Below, in pieces: positions 11,406 to 20,033 of a stretch of 58,189 nucleotides of DNA. A program made the translations under genes and the position numbers. The DNA comes from Thiobacillus sp. (GTDB lineage: Bacteria > Pseudomonadota > Gammaproteobacteria > Burkholderiales > Thiobacillaceae), in assembly GCF_024708915.1 (NCBI RefSeq), contig NZ_JANJXQ010000073.1, forward strand, positions 1 through 58,189, given 5' to 3'. The notes under the pieces are model-generated. The model was not told the origin of the DNA, made no database searches, and was given only the letters and a program-made list of their open reading frames with translations. Positions within the stretch are counted from its first letter, which is position 1, and each line of letters begins with the position of its first letter.

Positions 11406-13550
11406 ATGAATGACACTATCGAGTCCTCGCAACCATCCAGCCCGCCGGTGCTCGACACCGGCCTTGCCTGCCTGGTTATGCTCGCGCGCTTCCACCAGAT
11501 AGCAGTTGATCCCGAACAGCTCGCGCATCAATTCAAGGTGTCGGGTGAGCCCTTTGCACGCCCCGACATCCTCCTTGCATCCAAGCAGCTGGGGTTGCAG
11601 GCCAAGGTCGTCAAGACGACGATTGACCGCCTCGACCGTACCCCACTGCCCGCCATAGCCGTGGACAACGATGGCGGCTACTTCATCCTCGCCCGCTTCG
11701 ATGCCGACAAGGCGCTGATCCACGACCCCAAGGCCGAGCGGCCCCAGATCGTATCGCGCGATGAGCTGCTCGCCAGATGGAGTGGCGAACTCATCCTCTT
11801 CACCTCGCGTGCCTCGCTGATCGGCGAGATGGCCAAGTTCGACTTCTCCTGGTTCATCCCCGCCGTCGTCAAATACCGCAAGCTGCTCGGTGAAGTGCTG
11901 CTGGTGTCGTTCGTGCTGAACCTGTTTGCCCTCGTCACACCGCTGTTCTTCCAGGTGGTGATGGACAAGGTGCTGGTGCACCGGGGGCTGACCACGCTGG
12001 ACGTCATCGCCGTCGGCCTGTTGGTGGTGTCGATCTTCGAAGTGATGCTCTCGGGCTTGCGCAGCTACGTGTTCGCCCACACCACCAGCCGCATCGACGT
12101 TGAATTGGGCGCGCGGCTGTTCCGCCATCTGCTGCACCTGCCGCTGGGCTACTTTCAGGCGCGCCGCGTAGGCGATTCGGTGGCGCGTGTGAGGGAGCTG
12201 GAGAACATCCGCGCCTTCCTCACCGGCAATTCGATCACCGTGGTGCTCGACGTGCTGTTCTCTGCTGTGTTCATTGCCGTGATGCTGTTCTACAGCGGCT
12301 GGCTCACGCTGGTGGTGCTGGCGTCCCTTCCGCTGTATTTCGTCATTGCCCTCTTGGTCACGCCGCTGTTGCGTGCGCGGCTGCACGAGAAATTCAACCG
12401 CGGCGCCGAGAATCAGGCCTTTCTGGTCGAAACCGTGTCCGGCATCGACACCCTCAAAAGTATGGCGGTGGAGCCGCAGATGCAGCGCCGCTGGGATGCC
12501 CAACTGGCAAGCTATGTGTCGGCCGGATTCAAGTCGGCGATCGTTTCCACCCTGGCGCACGAGAGCACCAACCTCATCGGCAAGCTCGTCACCGTCGGCA
12601 CCCTGTGGCTGGGTGCCAAGCTGGTGATCGAAGGCCAACTCACCGTCGGCCAGCTCATCGCCTTCAACATGCTGGCCGCCCGGGTGGCCCAGCCCATCAT
12701 GCGGCTGGCGCAACTCTGGACCGACTTTCAGCAGACCGGCATTTCGGTGCAACGCCTGGGCGACATCCTCAACGCGCCCACCGAAGCGGCCGGCGACAAG
12801 AGCAGCCTGCCGCCGATCACCGGACGCATCACCTTCGACCAGGTGCAGTTCCGCTACCGGCCCGATACCCCCGAAGTGCTCAAAGGCATCACCCTCGACA
12901 TTGCGCCCGGCGAAGTCATCGGCATCGTCGGCCGCTCGGGTTCTGGCAAGAGCACGCTGACCAAGCTGATTCAACGCCTGTATGTGCCGGAACGCGGCCG
13001 AGTTCTGATCGACGGCATGGATTTGACCTTGGTCGACGCATCCAGCCTGCGTCGCCAAATCGGCGTCGTGCTACAAGAGAACGTGCTGTTCAACCGCACC
13101 CTCAGAGAGAACATCGCCTTGGCTGACCCCGGCGCACCCTTGGAGCAGGTGATCCAGGCGGCCAAGCTGGCCGGCGCGCACGAATTCATTCTGGAGCTGC
13201 CCGAAGCCTACGACACCATGGTCGGCGAACACGGCTCAACCCTCTCGGGTGGCCAGCGGCAGCGCATTGCCATCGCCCGCGCCCTGATGAGCGAGCCGCG
13301 CATCCTGATCTTCGACGAGGCCACCAGCGCGCTGGATTACGAATCCGAACGCATCATCCAGAACAACATGCAGGCCATTTGCCAGGGCCGCACCGTCATC
13401 GTCATCGCACATCGCCTGTCTGCGGTGCGCCATGCGAACCGCATCCTGGTGATGGATCATGGGCAAATCGTCGAGGCCGGCACGCACGCGGAATTGCTGG
13501 GACACGAGGCAGGGCATTACTCCCGCCTGCATCGGCTGCAAGCGGGATGA
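11406..13550 (+). CDS. Type I secretion ABC transporter, HlyB/LapB type
   Basis: A 714-residue inner-membrane exporter. The N-terminal domain is a C39-peptidase-like domain in which the catalytic Cys is replaced: the motif reads LDTGLACLVML, with Thr18 where C39 proteases have Cys, so it should bind but not cleave RTX substrates. A six-helix ABC membrane domain follows (about residues 155-430), then the ATPase with Walker A GRSGSGKST, signature LSGGQRQRIAIARAL and Walker B RILIFDEATSALD. ATG 11406 is preferred to upstream GTG codons that lie in the hairpin at 11357-11392. The likely cargo is the RTX protein just upstream; the partner adaptor is at 14134. No TolC-like gene is in the window. 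Confidence 0.93.
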   Translation: MNDTIESSQPSSPPVLDTGLACLVMLARFHQIAVDPEQLAHQFKVSGEPFARPDILLASKQLGLQAKVVKTTIDRLDRTPLPAIAVDNDGGYFILARFDADKALIHDPKAERPQIVSRDELLARWSGELILFTSRASLIGEMAKFDFSWFIPAVVKYRKLLGEVLLVSFVLNLFALVTPLFFQVVMDKVLVHRGLTTLDVIAVGLLVVSIFEVMLSGLRSYVFAHTTSRIDVELGARLFRHLLHLPLGYFQARRVGDSVARVRELENIRAFLTGNSITVVLDVLFSAVFIAVMLFYSGWLTLVVLASLPLYFVIALLVTPLLRARLHEKFNRGAENQAFLVETVSGIDTLKSMAVEPQMQRRWDAQLASYVSAGFKSAIVSTLAHESTNLIGKLVTVGTLWLGAKLVIEGQLTVGQLIAFNMLAARVAQPIMRLAQLWTDFQQTGISVQRLGDILNAPTEAAGDKSSLPPITGRITFDQVQFRYRPDTPEVLKGITLDIAPGEVIGIVGRSGSGKSTLTKLIQRLYVPERGRVLIDGMDLTLVDASSLRRQIGVVLQENVLFNRTLRENIALADPGAPLEQVIQAAKLAGAHEFILELPEAYDTMVGEHGSTLSGGQRQRIAIARALMSEPRILIFDEATSALDYESERIIQNNMQAICQGRTVIVIAHRLSAVRHANRILVMDHGQIVEAGTHAELLGHEAGHYSRLHRLQAG

Positions 13551-13555
13551 GGGGA

Positions 13556-13834
13556 TCAGGTGGGTGTGTGGGTTTTGAGCCAGTCCTTGAGCGCGGCGTC
13601 GAGCCGGGTCTGCCAGCCATCGCCGGTGGCGCGAAACGACTCCACCACCTCGGGTGAGAGGCGGATGGTGACCCGTTCCTTGAGGGGCGTCTTCTGCGGA
13701 CCACGGGTACGGCGCGCCAGCGTATTGCGCAGCGATTCTGGCAGGGCAGAAAACGGAACGGCGCGCTTGAAGTCTTCAGCCGTCCACTCGGGGTTCTCGT
13801 CATCGATCAAATCAGGTTTTGGCTTGCGATTCAT
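13556..13834 (-). CDS. brnA: BrnA-family antitoxin
   Basis: A 92-residue protein with a C-terminal ribbon-helix-helix DNA-binding segment (ERVTIRLSPEVVESFRATG, then WQTRLDAALKDWL), the hallmark of BrnA. In this family the antitoxin neutralises the BrnT RNase and represses the brnTA promoter. It starts at ATG 13832-13834, overlapping the 3' end of brnT by 23 bp, so translation is probably coupled. Its stop lies 6 bp from the convergent stop of the ABC transporter gene. Confidence 0.88.
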   Translation of the reverse strand: MNRKPKPDLIDDENPEWTAEDFKRAVPFSALPESLRNTLARRTRGPQKTPLKERVTIRLSPEVVESFRATGDGWQTRLDAALKDWLKTHTPT

Positions 13835-14087
13835 AATGGGCTACCTCGCGGTTGTTGGCCTTGCGAAAGCTGATGACCCGAATGCCATCGGGTATCTCGA
13901 CGAACACCATCGCATGCAAGCGTTCATCCAGATAACCCAAAGCCCGGATGCGTGTCTCGCCGTAATCCCGCCGGTCATCAATGGTGTAGATCGCGGTATC
14001 GAAATTGAATTCTTGCGCACGCTCGAAAGACAGGTCGCGCTCGTGGATGTTCCGGACGTTCTTGGCCGTATCGTATTCGATACGCAT
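13812..14087 (-). CDS. brnT: BrnT-family ribonuclease toxin
   Basis: A 91-residue protein starting MRIEYDTAKNVRNIHERDLSF, with the central IYTIDDRRDYGETRIRALGYLDERLHAMVF and the C-terminal RVISFRKANNREVAHYE segment that characterise BrnT, a small RelE-fold mRNA-cleaving toxin. The start at 14085-14087 was preferred to upstream codons because it matches the family N-terminus and leaves room for the operator at 14098. Toxin-first order and overlap with brnA are as expected for brnTA. The module sits antisense between the two exporter genes. Confidence 0.9.
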   Translation of the reverse strand: MRIEYDTAKNVRNIHERDLSFERAQEFNFDTAIYTIDDRRDYGETRIRALGYLDERLHAMVFVEIPDGIRVISFRKANNREVAHYESQAKT

Positions 14088-14097
14088 ACTCAAATTG

Positions 14098-14107
14098 TAT
14101 GTACATA
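14098..14107. promoter_or_regulatory. Palindrome upstream of brnT, likely BrnA operator
   Basis: TATGTACATA is a perfect 10-bp palindrome 10 bp upstream of the brnT start and 26 bp upstream of the divergent hlyD-type gene. The position fits autorepression by the ribbon-helix-helix antitoxin and could also affect the divergent gene. Confidence 0.4.
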
Positions 14108-14133
14108 ATAAGTTGGAGGCAAGCTGTAAACCT

Positions 14134-15549
14134 ATGAAACGCCAAGCCCTCGCCGATCTCTTCAAGCGCTACGCCAGAATCTTCCGCCACGCCTGGTCGC
14201 AGCGCAAAGAGACCGACGCCCCTGCGCTGCAAGCCCACGAAGCCCAGTTCCTGCCCGCCGCGCTGGCCTTGCGCGACACGCCGGTCCACCCCGCGCCGCG
14301 CATCACACTCTGGCTCCTCATGGCGTTTGCCCTGATTGCGCTGCTGTGGGCCACCTTTGGCCGCATCGATGTGGTCGCCACCGCCGTTGGCAAGATCATC
14401 CCCAACGACCGTACCAAGCTCATCCAGCCAATGGAAACCGCCGTGGTCAAGGCCATCCATGTGCGCGACGGGCAAGCGGTCACGCCGGGGCAGGTGCTGA
14501 TCGAGCTCGATGCCACCACTGCCGCTGCCGACAGCGAACGGTTGCGCAACGAAGCCCTGACTGCGCGACTGGAGGCGTTGCGCGCAGAAGCCCTGCTGGC
14601 GGCATTGGCTGGCGGCAGGGCACCCCGGCTGAAACCGCTGGAAGGTGCCGATGCGGGCCGCCTGCTTGCCGAGCAAAGCCAGGCATCCGGCCAATACCAG
14701 GAATACCAGGCCCGCCAGCTGCAATTGCAGGCCGAGATTGCTCGCCGCCGGGCCGAGCTCCAGGCGACACTGGACCAGGTCGTCAAGCTCGAACAAACCG
14801 CGCCGATCGCCCGCCAGCGCGCGCAGGACTACCAGAAACTGGTCAAGGAGAACTTCATTTCCCAGCATGGCTATCTGGAACGCGAACAGGCACGCATCGA
14901 GCAGGAACAGGATCTGGCCAGCAGCCGCTCCAAAGTCGCGGAAATCCGCGCCGCCCTGATGGAAGCGCAACAGCAGCAAGCCACGCTTACTGCCGAGACG
15001 CGGCGGCAACTGCTGGATCAGCACAATCTGGCCGCACAGAAGGCCGCTTCGCTGGAACAGGAATTGATCAAGGCCGACCAGCGCGGCCGCCTGATGCACA
15101 TGACCGCGCCGGTGGCGGGTACGGTGCAGCAACTCGCCGTGCATACCGTGGGGGGTGTCGTCACGCCCGCCCAGCCCTTGATGGTGATCGTGCCCAAGGA
15201 CAACGTACTCGAAGTCGAGGCCATGCTGCCCAACAAGGACATCGGCTTTGTGAATCCCGGGCAGGATGCCGAAGTGAAAGTGGAGACCTTCCCCTTCACC
15301 AAGTACGGCACCCTGCACGGCACCATCACCCAGGTGTCATCGGATGCTATCCAGGACGAGAAGCTGGGGCTGATCTATTCGACGCGGGTGAAGCTTGCCA
15401 GGGACACGCTGCGTGTGGAGAACAAGACGGTGCGGCTAACACCCGGTATGGCGGTGACGGTCGAGGTCAAGACCGGTAAGCGGCGGGTGATCGAGTATTT
15501 CCTGAGCCCGCTGATGCAGGTGACGAGCGAGAGCTTGCGGGAGCGCTGA
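14134..15549 (+). CDS. HlyD-family type I secretion periplasmic adaptor
   Basis: A 471-residue membrane fusion protein. A short cytoplasmic tail is followed by one membrane helix at about residues 55-75 (TLWLLMAFALIALLWATFG), a lipoyl-like half-motif (VVKAIHVRDGQAVTPGQVLIELD), a long coiled coil rich in Gln, Glu, Arg and Ala (about residues 130-320), the second lipoyl half (MTAPVAGTVQQLAVHTVGG) and a beta-barrel end with TPGMAVTVEVKTGKRRVIEYFLSPL. It should bridge the ABC transporter at 11406 and an outer-membrane TolC-like channel encoded elsewhere. ATG 14134 is used because upstream codons lie in the brnT promoter. Confidence 0.92.
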   Translation: MKRQALADLFKRYARIFRHAWSQRKETDAPALQAHEAQFLPAALALRDTPVHPAPRITLWLLMAFALIALLWATFGRIDVVATAVGKIIPNDRTKLIQPMETAVVKAIHVRDGQAVTPGQVLIELDATTAAADSERLRNEALTARLEALRAEALLAALAGGRAPRLKPLEGADAGRLLAEQSQASGQYQEYQARQLQLQAEIARRRAELQATLDQVVKLEQTAPIARQRAQDYQKLVKENFISQHGYLEREQARIEQEQDLASSRSKVAEIRAALMEAQQQQATLTAETRRQLLDQHNLAAQKAASLEQELIKADQRGRLMHMTAPVAGTVQQLAVHTVGGVVTPAQPLMVIVPKDNVLEVEAMLPNKDIGFVNPGQDAEVKVETFPFTKYGTLHGTITQVSSDAIQDEKLGLIYSTRVKLARDTLRVENKTVRLTPGMAVTVEVKTGKRRVIEYFLSPLMQVTSESLRER

Positions 15550-15558
15550 GGAAGGTCT

Positions 15559-16260
15559 CTAGCGCGGCACCTGCGCGTAGCCCATGTAGCGGCTGATGGC
15601 AGCGACGCGGCGCTGATAGGCGCGCGAGCTGCGATGGTTCTCGTACCAGCGCGGATTAGGCACCATGGCGGCCATGCGGGCGGCCTGGTCGCGGTTGAGG
15701 TTGGCGGCGGAGGTCTTGTAGTAGCGGCGGGCGGCGGCTTCGGCGCCGTAGATGCCGTTGCCCCATTCGATGACGTTCAGATACACCTCGAGGATGCGGC
15801 GCTTGCTCCAGGTGGCTTCGATCATCAGGGTGATGACGGCTTCCTGGCCCTTGCGGATGAAGCTGCGTTCGCCGGAGAGGAACAGATTCTTGGCGAGCTG
15901 CTGGCTGATGGTGGAGCCGCCGGCGACGAGGCGGCCTTTCTTCAGGTTCTTTTCGACTGCTTTCTGGATGCCTTCGACGTCGAAGCCCTCGTGTTCGATG
16001 AATTTGGCGTCCTCGGCGGCGACGATGGCGCGCTTCAGGTGGATGGATATGCGCTCGTAGGGCACCCACTGGTGGCGCAGCCCGGCGTCGGGGTTCTTGT
16101 CCTGCTGGCGCGCCAGGCCGGCTTGCATGAACGCGGTGGAGGTGGGGTTGTGATCGATCCACCACAGCACGTGGGCGAAGATCCACAACTGATACAGCAG
16201 CACCAGCGCGATCGCCGCAACGATGCCCTTGCCGAGCCAGCGCAATGCGGTGCGGATCAC
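15559..16260 (-). CDS. mtgA: Monofunctional peptidoglycan glycosyltransferase MtgA
   Basis: A 233-residue GT51 enzyme that polymerises lipid II glycan strands at the inner membrane. An N-terminal helix ([22 protein letters not shown]) anchors it. The catalytic motif [14 protein letters not shown] carries the essential Glu, and the family signatures [16 protein letters not shown] and [15 protein letters not shown] follow. The start is GTG 16258-16260, which overlaps the aroE stop as GTGA; a longer upstream extension would overlap aroE heavily. It is downstream of aroE in a two-gene unit common in betaproteobacteria. Confidence 0.95.
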   Translation of the reverse strand: MIRTALRWLGKGIVAAIALVLLYQLWIFAHVLWWIDHNPTSTAFMQAGLARQQDKNPDAGLRHQWVPYERISIHLKRAIVAAEDAKFIEHEGFDVEGIQKAVEKNLKKGRLVAGGSTISQQLAKNLFLSGERSFIRKGQEAVITLMIEATWSKRRILEVYLNVIEWGNGIYGAEAAARRYYKTSAANLNRDQAARMAAMVPNPRWYENHRSSRAYQRRVAAISRYMGYAQVPR

Positions 16261-17108
16261 GTGCGCAGCCCCCGCAGGGGGGGCGCCGCCAGACTCTCGC
16301 CTTCCAGGCGGTCTTGGCGCAGGTTCGCGATGACGGGCGCGGTGTCGGGCCGCACGCCGCGCCACAGGTAAAACGCTTCGGCCGCCTGCTCCACCAGCAT
16401 GCCGAGGCCGTCGGCGGTCGCTGCGCCGTGCGCGCGGGCGAAGCCGAGGAAAGGGGTGTCGCGCCCGTACATCATGTCGTAGGCCAGCGCGCCCGCGGCG
16501 AACACGCGCGGCGACAGCGGCGGCAGCTCACCGGCGAGGCTGGCGGCGGTGGCGTTGATGATGAGGTCGAACGGGGCGTCGAGGCCGTCGAAGCCGCAGG
16601 CGGCGACGCCGCGGCCGAACAGTCCGGCGAGTTCCTGTGCCCGGCTGATGGTGCGGTTGGCGATGACGAGCGCGGCGGGCGCCTGCTCCAGCAGCGGTTC
16701 GATCACGCCGCGCGCCGCGCCGCCGGCACCGAGCAGCAGGATGCGCTTGCCGGCGAGCGCGCAATGCAGGTTGCGGGTGAGATCGGCCATCAGTCCGGCG
16801 CCGTCGGTGTTGTCGCCGCGGATGCCGCCGCCATCGAACGTCAGCGTGTTCACCGCGCCGGCACGTTCGGCGCGCGGGCTGAGGCGGTTTGCCAGGGCAA
16901 ACGCCTGTTCCTTGAACGGCACCGTAACGTTGGCGCCGCGCCCGCCCGCTGCCACGAACTGCGCCACGCTGTCGGCAAAGCCGTCCTTCGGCGCGAGGAT
17001 CGCCTCGTACGTCATGTCCTGCCCGGTTTGACGGGCAAACGCGGCGTGGATCAGCGGGGATTTGGAATGGGCAATCGGGTGCCCGAATACGGCGTAACGG
17101 TCGGTCAT
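16257..17108 (-). CDS. aroE: Shikimate 5-dehydrogenase
   Basis: A 283-residue NADPH-dependent enzyme that reduces 3-dehydroshikimate in the aromatic amino acid pathway. It shows the substrate-binding start [14 protein letters not shown], the catalytic segment [11 protein letters not shown] with Lys, the [11 protein letters not shown] motif, the Rossmann glycine loop [12 protein letters not shown] and the C-terminal [14 protein letters not shown] helix. Length and order match the family. Its stop overlaps the mtgA start. Confidence 0.96.
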   Translation of the reverse strand: MTDRYAVFGHPIAHSKSPLIHAAFARQTGQDMTYEAILAPKDGFADSVAQFVAAGGRGANVTVPFKEQAFALANRLSPRAERAGAVNTLTFDGGGIRGDNTDGAGLMADLTRNLHCALAGKRILLLGAGGAARGVIEPLLEQAPAALVIANRTISRAQELAGLFGRGVAACGFDGLDAPFDLIINATAASLAGELPPLSPRVFAAGALAYDMMYGRDTPFLGFARAHGAATADGLGMLVEQAAEAFYLWRGVRPDTAPVIANLRQDRLEGESLAAPPLRGLRT

Positions 17109-17164
17109 GGCGGCCGTATTCTAACTGTTGATGCGCGCATTGCCTCCTGCCGCGGTGCCGGCGA

Positions 17165-17620
17165 TCAGGCTTGCGCCCAGGGCAGATCGCGCCGTTTCCA
17201 GCCGTTCAATTCGTTGCGGTGGCCGGTGGCCTTGTTGAGGTCGCCCTCGAAGCCTTCCAGCACGTTGTAGCAATGATTGCGGCCGGCTTCGGTGCAGGCG
17301 GCGGCCGCCCGGTGCGACCGCACGCCGGTGCGGCAGATGAATATCAGCAGGGATTCCGGGTCGGTGGCCTGCGCCAGCTGAACCAGAAAATGGGGGTTGG
17401 AAACCCAGCCCGGCCAGGATTGCCACTCGACGTGCAGCGCCTCGGGAATGACTCCGTTCAGTTCGAGCTCGGCCCGCGAACGCACGTCGATCAGACGTGC
17501 CCCCGGCGCACGCTGCCACAATTCATGCGCTTCGTGCGGCAACAGGGCGCCGGCGAAAGGCCAGGCATGGGTTTGACTGCGGCTGTGGGCGGCTTCGAGC
17601 AGGTCGGTGATGTGTCCCAT
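17165..17620 (-). CDS. Rhodanese-like sulfurtransferase domain protein
   Basis: A 151-residue single-domain rhodanese. The CH2A-type segment ARLIDVRSRAELELNGVIPEALHVEW is followed by the active-site loop ICRTGVRSHRAA, where Cys96 would carry persulfide sulfur. No signal peptide is present, so it is cytosolic. The gene is divergent from glnA, with the 280-bp glnA control region between them. Its physiological sulfur acceptor cannot be told from context. Confidence 0.88.
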   Translation of the reverse strand: MGHITDLLEAAHSRSQTHAWPFAGALLPHEAHELWQRAPGARLIDVRSRAELELNGVIPEALHVEWQSWPGWVSNPHFLVQLAQATDPESLLIFICRTGVRSHRAAAACTEAGRNHCYNVLEGFEGDLNKATGHRNELNGWKRRDLPWAQA

Positions 17621-17674
17621 GACGGACTCCTTTTTTATTGCTTCAGTATATGAAAGCCGGTGCCCGATGCAATT

Positions 17675-17722
17675 CGCACCAATATGGTGCTCTACAGGAT
17701 GGTTGTGCGCTTTTGTGGTGCA
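17675..17722 (+). promoter_or_regulatory. Tandem NtrC binding sites upstream of glnA
   Basis: Site 1 contains the perfect dyad GCACCAATATGGTGC (17676-17690), almost the same as the strong NtrC site at enteric glnA. Site 2 is TGCGCTTTTGTGGTGCA (17706-17722), with one strong half. Their centres are 31 bp apart, three helical turns, as expected for cooperative NtrC-phosphate dimers. They lie about 110-140 bp upstream of the sigma-54 promoter start point. Confidence 0.85.
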
Positions 17723-17796
17723 TGAATCCCGGCGGATGCTGCACTATCCTGCTGCGTAGGCCTTATGGCACAATGGTTCGACCCTGATTTTTCGCA

Positions 17797-17812
17797 TGGC
17801 ACGGTTGCTGCT
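17797..17812 (+). promoter_or_regulatory. Sigma-54 (-24/-12) promoter of glnA
   Basis: TGGCACGGTTGCTGCT has GG and GC dinucleotides separated by exactly 10 nt and agrees with the sigma-54 consensus at nearly every conserved position. Transcription should start around 17823. A second TGGCAC at 17766 has the wrong -12 spacing and was not chosen. Confidence 0.8.
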
Positions 17813-17899
17813 AACAGTCTTCCGTGTGGCGTTTTGATGTAGCCGGTCCCGGCGGACGCAACGCCGTCATTCAACCCATTTCAGTTTGAGGAGTTCAGC

Positions 17900-19309
17900 A
17901 TGGCCGTGGCCAATGTGATCAAGATGATTCAGGACAACGAAGTGAAATTCGTTGACTTGCGTTTTACCGATACCCGCGGCAAGGAACAGCATGTTTCCAT
18001 TCCCTCGCGATTCGTCACCGAAGAATGGTTCGAGGATGGCCATCCCTTCGATGGCTCGTCGATCGCCGGCTGGAAAGGTATTCAGGCGTCCGACATGCTG
18101 CTGAAGGCCGACCCGGATACGGCCTATATGGATCCCTTCTTCGACGAGCCCACCCTGATCCTGACCTGCGACGTGATCGAGCCGTCCGACGGCAAGGGCT
18201 ACGAGCGCGACCCGCGTTCGGTGGCCCGGCGCGCCGAAGCGTATCTGAAGTCGACCGGTATCGCCGATACCGCCTACTTCGGCCCGGAACCCGAGTTCTT
18301 CATTTTCGATTCCATCACCTGGCACGACGGCCTGTCGGGCTGCGGCGTGAAAATCAATTCCGAGGAAGCGTCGTGGTCGTCCGCCGAGAAATTCGAGAAC
18401 GGCAACACCGGCCACCGCCCCGGCATTAAGGGCGGCTATTTCCCGGTGCCCCCGGTCGACAGCCTGCAGGACATCCGCGCCGCCATGGTGCTGGCGCTGG
18501 AAGAAGCCGGCGTTCCGGTGGAAGTGTTCCATCACGAAGTGGCGACCGCCGGCCAATGCGAAATCGGCACCCAGTTCAGCACGCTGACCAAGCGCGCCGA
18601 CTGGACGCAGATCCTGAAATACATCGTGCACAACGTCGCCCACGCCTACGGCAAGACCGCGACCTTCATGCCCAAGCCCATCGTCGGCGACAACGGCTCC
18701 GGCATGCACGTGCACATGTCGCTGTGGAAGGACGGCAAGAACCTGTTCGCCGGCAACGGCTATGCCGGCCTGTCGGAGCTGAGCCTGTACTACATCGGCG
18801 GCATCATCAAGCACGCCAAGGCGCTGAACGCGATCACCAACCCGTCGACCAACTCGTACAAGCGTCTGGTGCCCGGCTTCGAGGCCCCGGTGATGCTGGC
18901 CTATTCCGCGCGCAACCGCTCGGCCTCGATCCGCATCCCGATTTCCTCCAGCGAAAAGGCGCGCCGCATCGAAACCCGTTTCCCGGATCCCACCGCCAAC
19001 CCGTACCTGTGCTTTGCTGCGCTGATGATGGCCGGCCTCGACGGCATCCAGAACAAGATCCACCCCGGCGATCCGTCGGACAAGGACTTGTACGACCTGC
19101 CGCCGGAAGAGGACGCGAAGGTACCGAAAGTCTGCCACAGCCTGGAAATGGCGCTGGACGAGCTCGACAAGGATCGCGAGTTCCTCACCCGCGGCGGCGT
19201 GTTCACCAACGACATGATCGACGCCTACATCGAATTGAAGATGCAGGAAGTCACCAAGTTCCGCATGACCACGCACCCGGTCGAGTTCGCGATGTACTAC
19301 TCGCTGTAA
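17900..19309 (+). CDS. glnA: Type I glutamine synthetase
   Basis: A 469-residue GSI subunit that condenses ammonia with glutamate using ATP. Visible signatures include the N-terminal [19 protein letters not shown], the metal-binding PEPEFF and the [14 protein letters not shown] segment, the ATP-region [18 protein letters not shown] and the [10 protein letters not shown] loop. The adenylylation loop near the C-terminus reads [10 protein letters not shown], with the Tyr that GlnE would modify. Expression is driven by the upstream NtrC/sigma-54 promoter and ends at the hairpin at 19331. The regulators ntrB and ntrC follow after one small gene. Confidence 0.98.
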   Translation: MAVANVIKMIQDNEVKFVDLRFTDTRGKEQHVSIPSRFVTEEWFEDGHPFDGSSIAGWKGIQASDMLLKADPDTAYMDPFFDEPTLILTCDVIEPSDGKGYERDPRSVARRAEAYLKSTGIADTAYFGPEPEFFIFDSITWHDGLSGCGVKINSEEASWSSAEKFENGNTGHRPGIKGGYFPVPPVDSLQDIRAAMVLALEEAGVPVEVFHHEVATAGQCEIGTQFSTLTKRADWTQILKYIVHNVAHAYGKTATFMPKPIVGDNGSGMHVHMSLWKDGKNLFAGNGYAGLSELSLYYIGGIIKHAKALNAITNPSTNSYKRLVPGFEAPVMLAYSARNRSASIRIPISSSEKARRIETRFPDPTANPYLCFAALMMAGLDGIQNKIHPGDPSDKDLYDLPPEEDAKVPKVCHSLEMALDELDKDREFLTRGGVFTNDMIDAYIELKMQEVTKFRMTTHPVEFAMYYSL

Positions 19310-19330
19310 GTTTTGCGCGTATCGCAAATA

Positions 19331-19354
19331 GGGGCGGCTTCGGCCGCCCCTTTT
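19331..19354 (+). terminator. Rho-independent terminator after glnA
   Basis: GGGGCGGC and GCCGCCCC form an 8-bp perfect GC stem with a TTCG tetraloop, followed by four T. It lies 21 bp after the glnA stop, separating glnA from the ntrBC genes. Confidence 0.9.
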
Positions 19355-19426
19355 GCGTCGTCCGGCGGGACGGTCAAGATTGCCCGGTTGGGGCCGTTAA
19401 CGAACGGGTACGTTACACTCGATCCT

Positions 19427-19897
19427 ATGCAAACTGCCCGCTTGTTCTTTCTGTTGTGCCTGATCCCGGCTGCGCCCGCGCAGGCGGAAATCTACAAGTA
19501 CATCGATGAAAACGGTCAGGTGACGTTTACCGATGTCTACAAGAAGGGCGCCAAGCGCATCGATCTGCCTGGTGCCCCGGCGCCGCTGCCGGCCGGCAGC
19601 AAAGCGCCCCGGCGCGCCTCCTACAATCCCAGCCCGGCGGATTTTCCGCGCATCGACGCGGGCACGCAGAAACGCCGCGACGACATCCGCCGCCAGGTGT
19701 TGCAGGACGAAATTTCCGGCGAACGCCGCAACGCCGACGAGGCGCGCCGCCAGTTGGCGCTGGGCGAACGCCTGCAGCCGGGCGAGCGCGTGACCGACGC
19801 CACCTACCTCAATCGCGTGAACAGGTTGCGCGCCAGCGTGCAGCAGCACGAACAGAATATCGCCTCGATCCAGCGCGAGCTTGCCAATCTGAAGTGA
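19427..19897 (+). CDS. DUF4124-domain secreted protein
   Basis: A 156-residue protein with a Sec signal peptide (ARLFFLLCLIPAAPAQAEIY, cleavage near AQA) followed by the DUF4124 core YKYIDENGQVTFTDVYKKGAKRIDLP. The rest is charged and helical (ERRNADEARRQLALGERL, then a coiled region ending QRELANLK). Function is unknown. A gene of this family between glnA and ntrBC is a familiar betaproteobacterial arrangement. ATG 19427 is used because it gives a complete signal peptide. Confidence 0.85.
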   Translation: MQTARLFFLLCLIPAAPAQAEIYKYIDENGQVTFTDVYKKGAKRIDLPGAPAPLPAGSKAPRRASYNPSPADFPRIDAGTQKRRDDIRRQVLQDEISGERRNADEARRQLALGERLQPGERVTDATYLNRVNRLRASVQQHEQNIASIQRELANLK

Positions 19898-19908
19898 GCC
19901 GGCGCGGG

Positions 19909-20006
19909 GGCCGTGGCTGCAAAGAGCTAAAGCACCAACAGCCACGCTCCACTCGCAAGGAGTAGGCCGTGGCTGTAAAGGTGCTAAAGCACCAACAGCC
20001 ACGCTC
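19909..20006. repeat. Two REP-like extragenic hairpin repeats
   Basis: About 41-bp units at 19909-19949 and 19965-20006 share GGCCGTGGCTG at the left and CACCAACAGCCACGCTC at the right. In unit 2, CGTGGCTG pairs with CAGCCACG and encloses a second hairpin GGTGCT-AA-AGCACC. Unit 1 keeps the outer stem but has a degenerate inner one. They sit directly between the DUF4124 gene and ntrB. Confidence 0.75.
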
Positions 20007-20033
20007 TGGCACAATCGGTGCTTCACTGTGCGT

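Noticed and set aside
11244..13058. 604-codon minus-strand ORF
   Set aside because: Antisense shadow of the ABC transporter with no recognisable domain.
13978..15318. 446-codon minus-strand ORF
   Set aside because: Antisense to the HlyD-type adaptor; high-GC shadow.
17766..17781. Second sigma-54 promoter before glnA
   Set aside because: TGGCAC is present but the -12 element at the required spacing is CG rather than GC.
17867..19327. 486-codon minus-strand ORF
   Set aside because: Exact antisense of glnA, a common shadow in GC-rich genomes.
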